Source: Neorhizobium alkalisoli (lineage in GTDB: Bacteria > Pseudomonadota > Alphaproteobacteria > Rhizobiales > Rhizobiaceae). From it: 64,000 nt of DNA. The notes below the pieces were generated by a model. That model had not been told where the DNA came from and did no database searches. It worked only from the letters and a program-made list of their open reading frames with translations. Location: positions 1-64,000 of the forward strand of contig NZ_PVBN01000008.1 of NCBI RefSeq assembly GCF_002968635.1, in the 5' to 3' direction. Below are positions 52,893 through 62,884 of the stretch, piece by piece; the first letter of the stretch is position 1, and the number at the start of each line of letters is the position of its first letter. Made by a program: the position numbers and the translations under genes.

Positions 52893-53426
52893 ATGTCTCG
52901 TATCGGTAAAAAGCCCGTTCAGGTTCCTGCAGGGATCACGGCCACTGTTGATGGCCAGAAGGTGACTGCCAAGGGCCCGAAGGGTGAGCTTTTCTTCGTC
53001 GCAAACGACGAAATCAAGCTGGCACTTGAAGACAATGCCATTTCGGTGACTCCGGTCAACGATTCGAAGGATGCTCGCTCGAAGTGGGGCATGTCCCGCA
53101 CGATGATCGAGAACATCCTGAAGGGTGTTAAGGATGGTTTTGAGCGCAAGCTCGAAATCAACGGCGTTGGTTACCGCGCATCCATGCAGGGCAAGAACCT
53201 GCAGCTGGCGCTCGGTTTCAGCCACGACGTGGTCTACCAGACCCCGGAAGGCATCACCATTGCCGTGCCGAAGCCGACGGAAATCGTCGTCACCGGCATC
53301 AATAAGCAGCAGGTCGGTCAGGTTGCCGCGGAAATCCGCGAATACCGCGGTCCCGAGCCCTACAAGGGCAAAGGCGTCAAGTACGCCGAGGAACGGATCG
53401 TCCGCAAGGAAGGCAAGAAGAAGTAA
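52893..53426 (+). CDS. rplF: 50S ribosomal protein L6
   Basis: Two-domain protein near the sarcin-ricin loop. It has 177 residues, [20 protein letters not shown], with [20 protein letters not shown] near the C-terminus, the conserved rRNA-binding signature. It follows rpsH by 43 bp and precedes rplR by 12 bp. Confidence 0.98.
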   Translation: MSRIGKKPVQVPAGITATVDGQKVTAKGPKGELFFVANDEIKLALEDNAISVTPVNDSKDARSKWGMSRTMIENILKGVKDGFERKLEINGVGYRASMQGKNLQLALGFSHDVVYQTPEGITIAVPKPTEIVVTGINKQQVGQVAAEIREYRGPEPYKGKGVKYAEERIVRKEGKKK

Positions 53427-53438
53427 GGACGACGGATC

Positions 53439-53801
53439 ATGGCTACCAGAAAAGAAGCACTCACCAAGCGTGCGAGCCGTGTTCGCCGCCAGATCAAGAA
53501 GGTCGCAAACGGCCGTCCGCGTCTGTCGGTTCACCGCTCGTCCAAGAACATCTATGTCCAGGTTATCGACGACGTGGCCGGCCGCACGCTTGCAGCCGCC
53601 TCTACGCTCGATGCCGGTCTGCGCACGTCGCTGAAGACCGGTGCTGACGTTGCGGCTGCCGCCGCCGTCGGCAAGCTGGTGGCCGAACGCGCCGCCAAGG
53701 CTGGCGTGAAGGAAGTCGTGTTCGATCGCGGCGCCTTCATCTATCACGGCCGCATCAAGGCGCTTGCCGAAGCTGCCCGCGAAGGCGGCCTGAGCTTCTA
53801 A
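53439..53801 (+). CDS. rplR: 50S ribosomal protein L18
   Basis: Binds 5S rRNA with L5. It has 120 residues with a basic N-terminus ([20 protein letters not shown]) and [20 protein letters not shown]; the end [11 protein letters not shown] is typical. A long hairpin follows before rpsE. Confidence 0.97.
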   Translation: MATRKEALTKRASRVRRQIKKVANGRPRLSVHRSSKNIYVQVIDDVAGRTLAAASTLDAGLRTSLKTGADVAAAAAVGKLVAERAAKAGVKEVVFDRGAFIYHGRIKALAEAAREGGLSF

Positions 53802-53805
53802 GAAT

Positions 53806-53843
53806 TTTCGCCCGCATCCCTGAACGAGGGGAGGCGGGCGAAA
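53806..53843 (+). promoter_or_regulatory. Hairpin between rplR and rpsE
   Basis: TTTCGCCCGC (53806-53815) pairs perfectly with GCGGGCGAAA (53834-53843); the inner TCCC/GGGA can extend the stem. No T-run follows, so an RNA-stability or processing element is more likely than a terminator. The rplR-rpsE gap of 151 bp is unusual within the spc operon. Confidence 0.6.
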
Positions 53844-53952
53844 CGCGGTTCGCCGCATGCATCAGTCGTTCCATCCTAGTCCTTCATGGGCAGGGGATGG
53901 TTGGCTCCCGGAAATTGCCCGTTGCACCCGGAAAAGAAAAAGGAAAAGGACA

Positions 53953-54522
53953 ATGGCACAAGAAAGAAGAGGCCAGCGCGAAGATCGCCAGAGCCGCGAA
54001 GAGCGCGATAGCGAATTCGTCGACAAGCTGGTCGCGATTAACCGCGTCGCCAAGGTCGTCAAGGGCGGCCGTCGTTTTGGTTTTGCAGCTCTCGTCGTCG
54101 TTGGCGACCAGAAGGGCCGTGTTGGCTTCGGCCATGGCAAGGCACGTGAAGTGCCGGAAGCCATCCGCAAGGCAACTGAAGCTGCCAAGCGCGAGCTGAT
54201 CTTCGTACCGCTGCGCGATGGCCGTACGCTGCATCACGACGTCAACGGCCGTCACGGCGCCGGCAAGGTTCTGCTGCGCTCCGCCAAGGCCGGTACCGGC
54301 ATCATCGCCGGTGGCCCGATGCGTGCTGTATTCGAAACCCTCGGCATGCACGACGTCGTCGCCAAGTCGACCGGTTCGTCGAACCCTTACAACATGGTTC
54401 GTGCCACGTTCGACGCCCTGAAGCATCAGGTGCATCCGAAGGACATCGCGGCTCAGCGCGGCATCAAGTATGCGACGCTGCAGGCCCGCCGTGCCGCTTC
54501 CGGCAATGCGTCGGAAGAATAA
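53953..54522 (+). CDS. rpsE: 30S ribosomal protein S5
   Basis: Lines the mRNA entry channel and affects fidelity. It has 189 residues from ATG 53953 ([20 protein letters not shown]), against 167 in E. coli; the extra part is a charged N-terminus. [20 protein letters not shown] is the double-stranded RNA-binding domain, and [20 protein letters not shown] follows. AAAAGGA lies upstream; the frame to 53857 is not supported. Confidence 0.97.
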   Translation: MAQERRGQREDRQSREERDSEFVDKLVAINRVAKVVKGGRRFGFAALVVVGDQKGRVGFGHGKAREVPEAIRKATEAAKRELIFVPLRDGRTLHHDVNGRHGAGKVLLRSAKAGTGIIAGGPMRAVFETLGMHDVVAKSTGSSNPYNMVRATFDALKHQVHPKDIAAQRGIKYATLQARRAASGNASEE

Positions 54523-54536
54523 GAGGAGTCTGATCC

Positions 54537-54746
54537 ATGGCTAAGGCTACGAAGAAGACTGAAGCAAAGACGGTTACCATCGAGCAGATCGGTAGCCCCA
54601 TCCGCCGCCCGGAAGTACAGCGCAAGACGCTGATCGGCCTGGGTCTCAACAAGATGCACCGGACCCGTACGCTGGAAGATACTCCTTCCGTTCGTGGCAT
54701 GATCCGGGCTGTCCAGCATCTCGTTCGCGTCGTCGACGAGAAGTGA
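54537..54746 (+). CDS. rpmD: 50S ribosomal protein L30
   Basis: Small alpha/beta 50S protein. It has 69 residues (59 in E. coli); the extra about 10 form a Lys/Thr-rich N-terminus ([20 protein letters not shown]). [20 protein letters not shown] is the family signature. It follows rpsE by 14 bp. Confidence 0.97.
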   Translation: MAKATKKTEAKTVTIEQIGSPIRRPEVQRKTLIGLGLNKMHRTRTLEDTPSVRGMIRAVQHLVRVVDEK

Positions 54747-54762
54747 GACGGAGGAATTGACC

Positions 54763-55242
54763 ATGAAACTGAATGAGATCAAGGACAACGAAGGCGCCAC
54801 CAAGGATCGTATCCGCGTTGGTCGCGGTATCGGTTCCGGCAAGGGCAAGACCGGTGGTCGCGGCGTGAAGGGTCAGAAGGCCCGTTCCGGCGTTGCAATC
54901 AACGGCTTCGAGGGCGGCCAGATGCCGATCTACCGTCGCCTGCCGAAGCGCGGCTTCAACAACATCTTCGCATCTGACTACGTCGTCGTTTCGCTCGGCC
55001 GTATCCAGACCGCGATCGATGCCGAGAAGCTCGACCCGAAGGCTACGATCGACGCTGCTGCCCTCAAGGCAGCCGGTGTCATCCGTCGCCCGAAGGACGG
55101 CGTTCGCGTCCTCGCCGATGGCGAGCTGAAGGCCAAGGTATCGATCGAAGTTGCCGGCGCTTCCAAGGCTGCCGTCGAAAAGATCGAGAAGGCCGGCGGT
55201 TCGATCAAGCTTCTCGCTGTGGCGGAAGCTCCGGCGGAATAA
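54763..55242 (+). CDS. rplO: 50S ribosomal protein L15
   Basis: Late 50S assembly protein. It has 159 residues from ATG 54763 ([20 protein letters not shown]); GGAGGAA lies 6 nt upstream, and the in-frame TTG at 54757 is not a better start. The Gly-rich [20 protein letters not shown] is diagnostic. A strong terminator-like hairpin follows. Confidence 0.97.
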   Translation: MKLNEIKDNEGATKDRIRVGRGIGSGKGKTGGRGVKGQKARSGVAINGFEGGQMPIYRRLPKRGFNNIFASDYVVVSLGRIQTAIDAEKLDPKATIDAAALKAAGVIRRPKDGVRVLADGELKAKVSIEVAGASKAAVEKIEKAGGSIKLLAVAEAPAE

Positions 55243-55250
55243 ATCGTTTG

Positions 55251-55290
55251 AAAATCGCCCGGTTTGAGCTTCACACCGGGCGATTTTATC
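55251..55290 (+). terminator. Terminator-like hairpin between rplO and secY
   Basis: A perfect 13-bp stem, AAAATCGCCCGGT (55251-55263) with ACCGGGCGATTTT (55275-55287), 11-nt loop, 8 bp after the rplO stop, ending in four T then ATCT. It is strong enough to terminate or stabilise the upstream ribosomal mRNA, separating secY-adk from the spc genes. Confidence 0.75.
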
Positions 55291-55479
55291 TCCATATGTG
55301 AGCCTCACGATCCCGAAGCGATCCTGTTGGTCGCCTGACCGGGATCATACGGAAAACAGGGTGAGGCATCCGATTGCGCTCGCAATCTCCGCGCCCGTTT
55401 TTTGAACCAGAATTTTTAGACTGCTTTCCGGGTCCGGCACTTCCCCCGCCGCCGGAGATTTGGTCGGGCGGAGAATTGC

Positions 55480-56820
55480 ATGGCTTCTGCAGCGGAACAA
55501 CTTGCCTCCAATCTGAATTTTTCGACCTTCGCCAAGGCGGAGGACCTCAAAAAGCGGCTGTGGTTTACCCTTGCAGCATTGCTCGTTTATCGCCTCGGCA
55601 CGCATATCCCGCTTCCGGGCCTGAACCCGGAGGCCTATGCTCAGGCCTTCCGCGGCCAGGCCGGCGGCATTCTCGGTCTCTTCAACATGTTTGCCGGCGG
55701 CGCCGTGGAGCGCATGGCGATCTTCGCGCTGGGCATCATGCCCTATATTTCCGCGTCGATCATCGTGCAGCTGATGACCTCGGTCGTACCTTCGCTTGAG
55801 AACCTCAAGAAGGAAGGTGAAGCCGGCCGCAAGATCATCAACCAGTACACCCGTTATGGTACCGTGCTGCTCGGCACGCTGCAGGCCTATGGCATTGCGG
55901 TAGGCCTCGAAAGCGGGCAGGGGATCGTGGCCGATCCGGGCTGGTTCTTCCGCATTTCGACCGTCGTGACGCTGCTTGGCGGAACCATGTTCCTGATGTG
56001 GCTCGGCGAACAGATCACCTCGCGCGGCATCGGCAACGGCATTTCGCTGATCATCTTCGCAGGTATCGCCGCAGGTCTTCCGACCGCACTCGCCGGCACT
56101 CTGGAGCTCGGCCGCACCGGCGCGCTTCCGACGGCACTGATTCTCACCGTTATCGTGGTGGCCATAGGCGTCATAGCGCTGATCGTCTTCGTCGAGCGCG
56201 CCCAGCGCCGCCTTCTGATCCAGTATCCGAAGCGCCAGGTGGGCAACCGCATGTTCCAGGGCGATACGTCGCACCTGCCGCTGAAGCTCAATACCTCGGG
56301 CGTCATCCCGGCGATCTTCGCTTCGTCGCTGCTGCTTCTGCCGGCGACCGCGGCTGGCTTTGCCGGCAACAGCCAGCTCCCGAACTGGGCGACCATGATC
56401 ATTTCGTCACTCGGTCACGGCCAGCCGCTGTTCATGCTGTTCTACGGCATGCTGATCGCCTTCTTCGCCTTCTTCTACACCGCGATCGTCTTCAATCCGA
56501 AGGATACGGCGGACAATCTGAAGAAGCATGGTGGCTTCATTCCGGGCATCCGTCCGGGCGAGCGTACCGCCGAATACATCGATTATGTGCTGACCCGTAT
56601 CACGGTCGTCGGCGCGATCTACCTTGTCTTCGTCTGCATTCTGCCGGAATTCCTGGTGGCCCGCACGGGCGTGCCATTAGCCCTTGGTGGGACTTCGCTT
56701 TTGATCGTTGTCAGTGTAACCCTCGATACGGTTGCACAGATTCAGGGACATCTCATTGCGCAGCAGTATGAGGGTCTGATCAAGAAGTCGAAACTGCGCG
56801 GAGGAAAGAGGGGACGATGA
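55480..56820 (+). CDS. secY: Preprotein translocase subunit SecY
   Basis: Channel subunit of the Sec translocon. It has 446 residues and about ten transmembrane helices. The N-terminal signature [20 protein letters not shown], the plug region [20 protein letters not shown], and the cytoplasmic loop [20 protein letters not shown] are visible. It follows a terminator-like hairpin after 190 bp, so it probably has its own promoter. Its TGA overlaps the adk ATG by 4 bp. Confidence 0.98.
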   Translation: MASAAEQLASNLNFSTFAKAEDLKKRLWFTLAALLVYRLGTHIPLPGLNPEAYAQAFRGQAGGILGLFNMFAGGAVERMAIFALGIMPYISASIIVQLMTSVVPSLENLKKEGEAGRKIINQYTRYGTVLLGTLQAYGIAVGLESGQGIVADPGWFFRISTVVTLLGGTMFLMWLGEQITSRGIGNGISLIIFAGIAAGLPTALAGTLELGRTGALPTALILTVIVVAIGVIALIVFVERAQRRLLIQYPKRQVGNRMFQGDTSHLPLKLNTSGVIPAIFASSLLLLPATAAGFAGNSQLPNWATMIISSLGHGQPLFMLFYGMLIAFFAFFYTAIVFNPKDTADNLKKHGGFIPGIRPGERTAEYIDYVLTRITVVGAIYLVFVCILPEFLVARTGVPLALGGTSLLIVVSVTLDTVAQIQGHLIAQQYEGLIKKSKLRGGKRGR

Positions 56821-57467
56821 GATTGATTCTTTTAGGGCCGCCGGGCGCGGGTAAGGGAACCCAGGCTCAGCGGATCGTGGAGAAGCACGGCATTCCGCAG
56901 CTTTCCACGGGGGACATGCTTCGTGCCGCGGTGGCCGCCGAGACGGAAGTCGGTAAGCGCGCCAAGGCGGTCATGGATGCAGGCAATCTTGTGTCCGACG
57001 ACATCGTCAATGCGATCGTCTCCGAGCGAATCGACCAGGCGGATGCAGCCAATGGCTTCATCCTCGATGGTTTTCCCCGCACCCTGGTGCAGGCGGATGC
57101 GACCGAGGAAATGTTGCGGTCCAAGGGCCTCGATCTTTCGGTCGTCATCGAACTGCGTGTCGACGACAAGGAGCTCGTTCGCCGCGTGTCGGGCCGTTAT
57201 TCCTGCGCCCAGTGCGGTACGGTCTATCACGACACGGACAAGAAGCCGGCGAGCGAGGGCGTCTGCGACAAGTGCGGCTCGACGCATTTCAAGCGTCGGC
57301 CGGACGACAACGCGGAGACGATGACCAAGCGCCTAGAGGTCTACTACAAGGAAACCTCGCCGCTGATCGGCTACTACCACGCCAAGGGCAAGCTGAAGGT
57401 GGTGGATGGCATGGCGGAGATCGACAAGGTCACGGCTGACATCGACGGTATCCTGGCGGCTCTCTAA
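56817..57467 (+). CDS. adk: Adenylate kinase (zinc-lid type)
   Basis: Interconverts ATP, AMP and ADP. It has 216 residues. P-loop [11 protein letters not shown] at about 7-17, AMP-binding [11 protein letters not shown], and [11 protein letters not shown]. The LID carries four cysteines, CAQCG and CDKCG, so it binds zinc, unlike the E. coli enzyme. The ATGA overlap with secY implies translational coupling. A palindromic repeat begins one base after its stop. Confidence 0.98.
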   Translation: MRLILLGPPGAGKGTQAQRIVEKHGIPQLSTGDMLRAAVAAETEVGKRAKAVMDAGNLVSDDIVNAIVSERIDQADAANGFILDGFPRTLVQADATEEMLRSKGLDLSVVIELRVDDKELVRRVSGRYSCAQCGTVYHDTDKKPASEGVCDKCGSTHFKRRPDDNAETMTKRLEVYYKETSPLIGYYHAKGKLKVVDGMAEIDKVTADIDGILAAL

Positions 57468-57512
57468 GCATGTCTCCCAAAAGTGGAGACCGGTTTTGGG
57501 ATAAAGACATGC
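57468..57512. repeat. Rhizobial intergenic palindromic repeat (RIME-like)
   Basis: A 45-bp element with nested inverted repeats: GCATGTC (57468-57474) with GACATGC (57506-57512), and CCCAAAA (57476-57482) with TTTTGGG (57494-57500). It matches, from memory, the GCATGTCGC-CAAAAGTG...CATGC type of repeat common between genes in Rhizobiaceae. It starts directly after the adk stop and could form a 3' stem protecting the secY-adk mRNA. Confidence 0.7.
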
Positions 57513-57764
57513 TGCGAAAGCAGCGCCGTCATCTATCTGTTAAAGAATCTTGGGCGGAACGGTTGCATTTCAGCGCTGATTCCGCTAAACACCGCGCCAA
57601 CTCGCGACAGCATTGAGCGATCGGCGCGGATTTCCCGCAAGGACATCCGGGACCGGTCGTTTTGACCTGTTGCGTATGGCGTTTGAACTGGCGGCCGCCA
57701 AGTGGCTGCTCTCATAGAAGAAGTACCACTTGCCGGATGGCAACTGGAACCAAGGAGAATAGGC

Positions 57765-58133
57765 GTGGCACGTATCGCTGGCGTCAACATCCCGACTGCG
57801 AAGCGCGTCGTTATCGCGCTGACCTACATTCACGGGATCGGCACGAAATTTGCGCAGGAAATCGTCGAAAAGGTCGGTATTCCGGCTGAAAAGCGCGTTC
57901 ATCAGCTGACGGACTCGGAAGTCCTGCAGATCCGCGAAACCATCGACCGCGACTATCAGGTCGAGGGTGATCTTCGTCGCGAAACCTCGATGAACATCAA
58001 GCGCCTGATGGACCTCGGCTGCTACCGTGGCCTGCGTCATCGCCGTGGCCTTCCGGTTCGCGGTCAGCGCACGCACACCAACGCTCGTACCCGCAAGGGT
58101 CCGGCTAAGGCGATTGCTGGCAAGAAGAAATAA
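57765..58133 (+). CDS. rpsM: 30S ribosomal protein S13
   Basis: Head protein contacting both subunits and P-site tRNA. It has 122 residues from GTG 57765 (read [20 protein letters not shown]), with AAGGAG 10 nt upstream; upstream frame lacks similarity. C-terminal [20 protein letters not shown]. First gene of the alpha section. rpmJ, infA and rpsD, found nearby in E. coli, are not in this cluster. Confidence 0.97.
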   Translation: MARIAGVNIPTAKRVVIALTYIHGIGTKFAQEIVEKVGIPAEKRVHQLTDSEVLQIRETIDRDYQVEGDLRRETSMNIKRLMDLGCYRGLRHRRGLPVRGQRTHTNARTRKGPAKAIAGKKK

Positions 58134-58252
58134 TTTTGGGTGATCCGTCTTTGCGAGTGGGGCATTGCCGCCGCTTGCTGTGACGTCAATGGATCACTCC
58201 AAGGTGGAGCCGCTGGAATTACGGCGGTGCAGAGATCAACGAAAGGGATAAT

Positions 58253-58642
58253 ATGGCCAAGGAAGCCACCCGCGTTCGCCGCCGCGAGCGCAAGAATATC
58301 ACGTCGGGCGTTGCCCACGTCAATTCAACCTTCAACAACACGATGATCACCATCACCGACGCGCAGGGCAATGCTATTGCCTGGTCGTCCGCCGGTGCCA
58401 AGGGCTTCAAGGGTTCGCGCAAGTCGACCCCGTTCGCGGCTCAGATCGCTGCCGAAGACTGCGCCAAGAAGGCTCAGGAGCATGGCATGAAGTCGCTGGA
58501 AGTCGAAGTTTGCGGTCCGGGTTCCGGCCGTGAATCGGCTCTGCGCGCTCTGCAGGCTGCCGGCTTCATGATCACCTCGATCCGCGACGTGACCCCGATC
58601 CCGCACAACGGCTGCCGTCCGCGCAAGAAGCGCCGCGTCTGA
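58253..58642 (+). CDS. rpsK: 30S ribosomal protein S11
   Basis: Platform protein near the Shine-Dalgarno helix. It has 129 residues, [20 protein letters not shown], with [14 protein letters not shown] [20 protein letters not shown] and C-terminal [19 protein letters not shown]. It follows rpsM by 119 bp with a good AAAGGGA site. Confidence 0.98.
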   Translation: MAKEATRVRRRERKNITSGVAHVNSTFNNTMITITDAQGNAIAWSSAGAKGFKGSRKSTPFAAQIAAEDCAKKAQEHGMKSLEVEVCGPGSGRESALRALQAAGFMITSIRDVTPIPHNGCRPRKKRRV

Positions 58643-58696
58643 TCGTCGGAATGGAAGGGGCTGCCGAAAGGCGGCCTCTCTTGTGAACTCGGGCAT

Positions 58697-58730
58697 AGCC
58701 GCCTGATCCTCCCTCGGAGGTTCGGCGGCT
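58697..58730 (+). promoter_or_regulatory. Hairpin in the rpsK-rpoA gap
   Basis: AGCCGCC (58697-58703) pairs with GGCGGCT (58724-58730) and CCTCC (58708-58712) with GGAGG (58716-58720), giving a two-part stem followed by only TT. It is more likely a processing or pausing structure than a terminator. Confidence 0.5.
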
Positions 58731-58827
58731 TTACCCATGTAGCCGATGAACACAAAAGTTCTATTCGGTGTTCCTCATGCTCGGTTGCCACGATTGGATG
58801 GTGGCAACGAACGGAAGGTATTTAGTC

Positions 58828-59838
58828 ATGATCCAGAAGAACTGGCAGGAACTGATCAAGCCGAACAAGGTGGAATTCACCTCTTCCGGCCGTACCAAGG
58901 CAACGCTTGTTGCCGAGCCCCTGGAGCGCGGCTTCGGTCTGACGCTCGGCAACGCGCTTCGCCGCGTGCTTCTGTCGTCTCTGCGCGGCGCGGCTGTTAC
59001 CGCGGTGCAGATCGACGGCGTATTGCATGAGTTCTCCTCCATCCCGGGCGTCCGGGAGGATGTGACGGACATCGTGCTCAACATCAAGGAAATCGCCATC
59101 AAGATGGATGGCGACGATGCCAAGCGCATGGTCGTGCGCAAGCAGGGCCCGGGCTCTGTTACCGCCGGCGACATTCAGACGGTCGGCGATATCGAGATCC
59201 TGAACCCCGACCACGTGATCTGCACGCTCGACGAGGGCGCGGAAATCCGCATGGAATTCACGGTCAACAACGGCAAGGGTTACGTCCCGGCCGATCGCAA
59301 CCGTGCGGAAGATGCTCCGATCGGCCTCATCCCGGTCGACAGCCTCTACTCCCCGGTCAAGAAGGTGTCCTACAAGGTGGAAAACACCCGCGAAGGACAG
59401 GTTCTCGACTATGACAAGCTGACCATGACGATCGAGACCGACGGCTCGGTCACCGGCGAGGACGCTGTAGCCTTCGCCGCCCGTATCCTTCAGGACCAGC
59501 TCGGCGTTTTCGTCAATTTCGACGAACCGCAGAAGGAAGCCGAAGAGGAATCCGTCACCGAGTTGGCGTTCAACCCGGCGCTCCTCAAGAAGGTGGACGA
59601 ACTGGAACTGTCTGTCCGTTCGGCCAACTGCCTGAAGAACGACAACATCGTTTATATCGGCGACCTCATTCAGAAGACCGAGGCGGAAATGCTGCGCACT
59701 CCGAATTTCGGTCGCAAGTCGCTGAACGAGATCAAGGAAGTTCTGGCATCCATGGGGCTCCATCTTGGTATGGAAGTTCCCGCCTGGCCGCCGGAAAACA
59801 TCGAAGATCTCGCCAAGCGCTACGAAGACCAGTACTGA
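58828..59838 (+). CDS. rpoA: DNA-directed RNA polymerase subunit alpha
   Basis: Scaffold subunit of RNA polymerase. It has 336 residues from ATG 58828 ([20 protein letters not shown]); the open frame starting at 58768 is not supported. The N-terminal domain has [20 protein letters not shown] (dimerisation); the C-terminal domain, after an acidic linker ([10 protein letters not shown]), has [20 protein letters not shown] and the DNA-contacting helices. Confidence 0.99.
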   Translation: MIQKNWQELIKPNKVEFTSSGRTKATLVAEPLERGFGLTLGNALRRVLLSSLRGAAVTAVQIDGVLHEFSSIPGVREDVTDIVLNIKEIAIKMDGDDAKRMVVRKQGPGSVTAGDIQTVGDIEILNPDHVICTLDEGAEIRMEFTVNNGKGYVPADRNRAEDAPIGLIPVDSLYSPVKKVSYKVENTREGQVLDYDKLTMTIETDGSVTGEDAVAFAARILQDQLGVFVNFDEPQKEAEEESVTELAFNPALLKKVDELELSVRSANCLKNDNIVYIGDLIQKTEAEMLRTPNFGRKSLNEIKEVLASMGLHLGMEVPAWPPENIEDLAKRYEDQY

Positions 59839-59845
59839 AAATAGC

Positions 59846-59868
59846 AAAGGCAGGTTTTGACTGCCTTT
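59846..59868 (+). promoter_or_regulatory. Hairpin in the rpoA-rplQ gap
   Basis: AAAGGCAG (59846-59853) pairs perfectly with CTGCCTTT (59861-59868) around a 7-nt loop, 7 bp after the rpoA stop. The T-run is short, so attenuation between rpoA and rplQ is only possible. Confidence 0.5.
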
Positions 59869-59973
59869 CCCCGTCAAACAGCAGGCACCTTGTCCAAAGA
59901 TCCGGATGTCTGTATGTGCCAGGAAACGGCAGGCCCCAAGAAGAGTGGGTACCTGCATTAAAGGAGAATAGCC

Positions 59974-60399
59974 ATGCGCCACGGAGTAGCCGGCCGCAAG
60001 CTCAATCGTACCGCAAGCCACCGCAAGGCGATGTTCGCCAACATGGCGGCTTCGCTCATCACTCACGAGCAGATCGTGACGACCCTTCCGAAGGCGAAGG
60101 AAATCCGTCCGATCGTCGAAAAGCTCGTCACACTCGGCAAGCGCGGCGACCTGCACGCTCGTCGTCAGGCGATCTCGCAGATCCAGGACCAGGACGCCGT
60201 CAAGAAGCTGTTCGACGCCATTGCTTCGCGTTACGCAACCCGCAACGGCGGCTACCTGCGTATCATGAAGGCCGGCTTCCGCCAGGGCGACAACGCCGCC
60301 ATGGCCGTCATCGAGTTCGTTGAACGCGATGTCGACGCCAAGGGCGCAGCCGACAAGGCTCGTGTTGCCGCCGAAGCAGAAGCTGCCGAAGCCGCATAA
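59974..60399 (+). CDS. rplQ: 50S ribosomal protein L17
   Basis: Located near the tunnel exit. It has 141 residues (127 in E. coli), [20 protein letters not shown], with an Ala/Glu-rich C-terminal tail ([12 protein letters not shown]). AAAGGAG lies 9 nt upstream. Last gene of the ribosomal superoperon. Confidence 0.98.
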   Translation: MRHGVAGRKLNRTASHRKAMFANMAASLITHEQIVTTLPKAKEIRPIVEKLVTLGKRGDLHARRQAISQIQDQDAVKKLFDAIASRYATRNGGYLRIMKAGFRQGDNAAMAVIEFVERDVDAKGAADKARVAAEAEAAEAA

Positions 60400-60423
60400 T
60401 CCATTCCGCATCGTCGGAATTGA

Positions 60424-60453
60424 AGAAGCCGGGTGGAAACACCCGGCTTTTTT
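60424..60453 (+). terminator. Rho-independent terminator of the ribosomal superoperon
   Basis: AAGCCGGGTG (60426-60435), GAAA loop, CACCCGGCTT (60440-60449) and a run of six T. It is 24 bp after the rplQ stop. Confidence 0.95.
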
Positions 60454-60627
60454 CGTGTCGCGAGGTTCCCTGGACCCTCGACAGGCCGGGTGTTTGATTT
60501 ACGTCAACGACCGCCTTCGTCAAACGGACTCTTCTCGCCGTTGTTCCTGTCGCGGCTCGGCTGCGTCGACACTATCTGCGCTTCCTCCCCCAAGGGCGCA
60601 GGAGGACCGATTTCCCCCGGTCCGAAG

Positions 60628-60658
60628 AAAGGCCGGGTCTTTGCCCGGCCTTTGTTTT
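60628..60658. terminator. Second terminator, between rplQ and msrQ
   Basis: AAAGGCCGGG (60628-60637) pairs with CCCGGCCTTT (60644-60653) around a 6-nt loop, with TTTGTTTTT on the plus side. It lies in a convergent gap and may act on both strands. No gene is seen in the 277 bp between rplQ and msrQ. Confidence 0.8.
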
Positions 60659-60676
60659 TCCAGATGCCGCTTAAGA

Positions 60677-61318
60677 TCAACGTGCTGCTTGAGCGAACTT
60701 CGGCTTGCCGCGCTTCCAGTTGAGGAAGGGGCGGCGAAGCGGGCGATAGGCCAGCAGGAGGAAGATCAGCGCGATATGAATGAACGGCACCAGCGTAACC
60801 GATTTGACAGCCAGCAGGTAGTGGAATGCGCCACCGGCGGCGATCAGGTAGATGAGCTTGTGCAGCTTGTTCCACCCCTGCTGGAGCTTGCGGATCGACC
60901 AGTTGTTGGAGGTGATCGCGAGCGGAATAAGCAAAAGGAGGCAGGCAAATCCGATGGTGATGTAAGGCCGTTTTGCGATGTCGCCGCCAACCGCGCCGAG
61001 ATCCAGCCTGAGATCGAGCAGTGCATAGACCGAGAAATGCATCAGCACGTAATAGAAGGCGAGTAGCCCGAGCGCTCGCCGGTAGCGGATCCAGTTGATC
61101 CCCGCGAGATCGCGCAGCGGCGTGATGGCGAGCGTCGCGATGATCAAGCGCAGCGCCCAGATGCCGAGGAGATGTTCGAATTCCTTGACCGGGTTGAAGC
61201 CCAGCCCGCCGGTGGCTGCCAGGTAGAAATACCAGGCGGCGGGACAGAGGCCGATCACATAGAGCGCCCAGATGCTGGCGGAGTGATATCGGCGGGGCAG
61301 GGTCGGGAGGGCCACCAT
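60677..61318 (-). CDS. msrQ: Heme-binding membrane subunit MsrQ (YedZ) of the methionine sulfoxide reductase system
   Basis: Inner-membrane electron donor to MsrP. It has 213 residues from ATG 61318 and about six transmembrane helices of the ferric-reductase-like fold. Candidate heme histidines are in YYVLMHFSVYALLD, NKLHKLIYLIAAGGAFHYLL and PFIHIAL. It starts 2 bp after the msrP stop, so the two form a tight operon. The longer upstream frame overlaps msrP and is not real. Confidence 0.94.
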   Translation of the reverse strand: MVALPTLPRRYHSASIWALYVIGLCPAAWYFYLAATGGLGFNPVKEFEHLLGIWALRLIIATLAITPLRDLAGINWIRYRRALGLLAFYYVLMHFSVYALLDLRLDLGAVGGDIAKRPYITIGFACLLLLIPLAITSNNWSIRKLQQGWNKLHKLIYLIAAGGAFHYLLAVKSVTLVPFIHIALIFLLLAYRPLRRPFLNWKRGKPKFAQAAR

Positions 61319-61320
61319 TC

Positions 61321-62262
61321 TCAATAATTCGCCTTGAGGTCGAGGCCGGCATAGAGGCTCGCTACCTGCCCCGCATAACCGTTGAACGGCAGCGTCGGCC
61401 GGCGCCCCGCACCGAAGAAGCCGCCTTCGCCGATCCGCTGTTCGGTCGCCTGGCTCCACCGCGGGTGGTCGACGGCGGGATTGACGTTGGAATAGAAGCC
61501 GTATTCGCGGGCATTGGCATTCTTCCAGGTGGTCTGCGGCTGCTGTTCGACAAGTGAAATCTTGACGATCGATTTGATGCTCTTGAAGCCGTATTTCCAC
61601 GGCACGACAAGGCGGATCGGCGCGCCGTTCTGGTTCGGCAGCGTTTCGCCATAGAGGCCGACCGCAAGAATGGTCAACGGGTGCCGGGCCTCGTCTAGCC
61701 GCAGGCCTTCGATATAAGGCCAGGGCAGCGGTTGAAAGAAGCCCTTCTGTCCGGGCATTTCCTCCGGCCGCACGACCGTTTCGAACGCGACGTATTTGGC
61801 GCTACCGAGCGGCTCCACCTGATCGAGCAGGGCCGAAAGCGGGAAGCCGATCCACGGAATGACCATCGACCAGCCTTCGACGCAGCGCAGCCGATAGGTG
61901 CGGTCCTCGAGCGGCATCTTCATGAGTTCTTCGAGACCGAATTGCTTCGGCTTGCCGACCATGCCCTCGACCTTGACGGTCCACGGTGTCGGCTTGAAGT
62001 CCCCGGCATTCTGCGACGGATCCTCCTTGTTGACGCCGAACTCGTAGAAATTGTTGTAGGTGGTCACGGCTTCCTTGGGTGTCAGTGGTTCGTCCACCTT
62101 GAAGGCGCTGGGCGAGGCTGTGAGGGGCGCCGCCAGCGCGCCGCCGGCGCCAGCGAAAACAAGGCCGGCAGCCGCTGTGGTCATGAAACCTCGACGGGAC
62201 ATATAGATCTCGCGCGGCGTGATCTCCGAAGCCGGAATATGCGGCGGATGATAGGTGGACAT
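61321..62262 (-). CDS. msrP: Protein-methionine-sulfoxide reductase catalytic subunit MsrP (YedY)
   Basis: Periplasmic molybdopterin enzyme that reduces oxidised methionine in envelope proteins. It has 313 residues from ATG 62262. A twin-arginine signal ([20 protein letters not shown], Arg23-Arg24) directs folded export. The molybdenum ligand Cys127 is in [15 protein letters not shown], and [15 protein letters not shown] is conserved near the C-terminus. The start gives a short N-terminal extension before the Tat motif, usual for this family. Operon with msrQ. Confidence 0.96.
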   Translation of the reverse strand: MSTYHPPHIPASEITPREIYMSRRGFMTTAAAGLVFAGAGGALAAPLTASPSAFKVDEPLTPKEAVTTYNNFYEFGVNKEDPSQNAGDFKPTPWTVKVEGMVGKPKQFGLEELMKMPLEDRTYRLRCVEGWSMVIPWIGFPLSALLDQVEPLGSAKYVAFETVVRPEEMPGQKGFFQPLPWPYIEGLRLDEARHPLTILAVGLYGETLPNQNGAPIRLVVPWKYGFKSIKSIVKISLVEQQPQTTWKNANAREYGFYSNVNPAVDHPRWSQATEQRIGEGGFFGAGRRPTLPFNGYAGQVASLYAGLDLKANY

Positions 62263-62469
62263 GGCGAAATCTCCTCTCAAGGCACGGGTGCCTTTTCTTT
62301 CTATACGTAACGCGGAACGGAAAGGTTTCACAGCATCGCGAAGATTGGGACGGACCACGTTTGCGTGAGGAAACGATCGCTTTTGGTATGGAAAAGGCAC
62401 GGTGGGAACCCCATCTCGGGTTTACGGGTTCTCACCGTATGGTGACAACGCCGCAATAGGAGATGGTGG

Positions 62470-62880
62470 ATGACGACACGCACCTGGGATGCCAGGACGG
62501 ATGGCGAATTCATGGACCGCGCAGAACATCTGCGGCGCCTGCGCCGATTGGCGACGATCGCGCGGCTGATGGATACCGCGATCCGCATTCCCGGGACCGG
62601 AATTCGCTTCGGCGCGGATTCGGTTTTCGGCCTCGTTCCGCTCGTCGGCGATGCCGGCGGCGCCATGGTGGGTCTCTATATCGTCAACGAGGCCCGCAGG
62701 CTCGGCTTGCCGCCGGCAAAGCTCGCCCGGATGCTCGGCAATGTCGCAGCCGACTCCGTTCTCGGAAGCGTTCCATTGGCGGGCGATGTCTTCGACCTCT
62801 TCTTCAAGTCCCATCGCCGGAACCTGCAACTGATCCTCGATCACTTCGGCATGCATCCGGACGAGTTGAGAAAGGGGTAA
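62470..62880 (+). CDS. DUF4112 domain-containing protein
   Basis: A small protein of unknown role, 136 residues. The DUF4112 pattern is clear: ARLMDTAIRIPGTGIRFGAD, then GLVPLVGDAGGAMVGLYIVN (probable membrane or membrane-associated helix), GLPPAKLARMLGNVAADSVL, and SVPLAGDVFDLFFKSHRRNL. The paired 'VPLxGD' repeats suggest two symmetric halves packing in the membrane. It is divergent from msrP, with 207 bp between them. Nothing in the neighbourhood indicates its function. Confidence 0.88.
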   Translation: MTTRTWDARTDGEFMDRAEHLRRLRRLATIARLMDTAIRIPGTGIRFGADSVFGLVPLVGDAGGAMVGLYIVNEARRLGLPPAKLARMLGNVAADSVLGSVPLAGDVFDLFFKSHRRNLQLILDHFGMHPDELRKG

Positions 62881-62884
62881 AACT

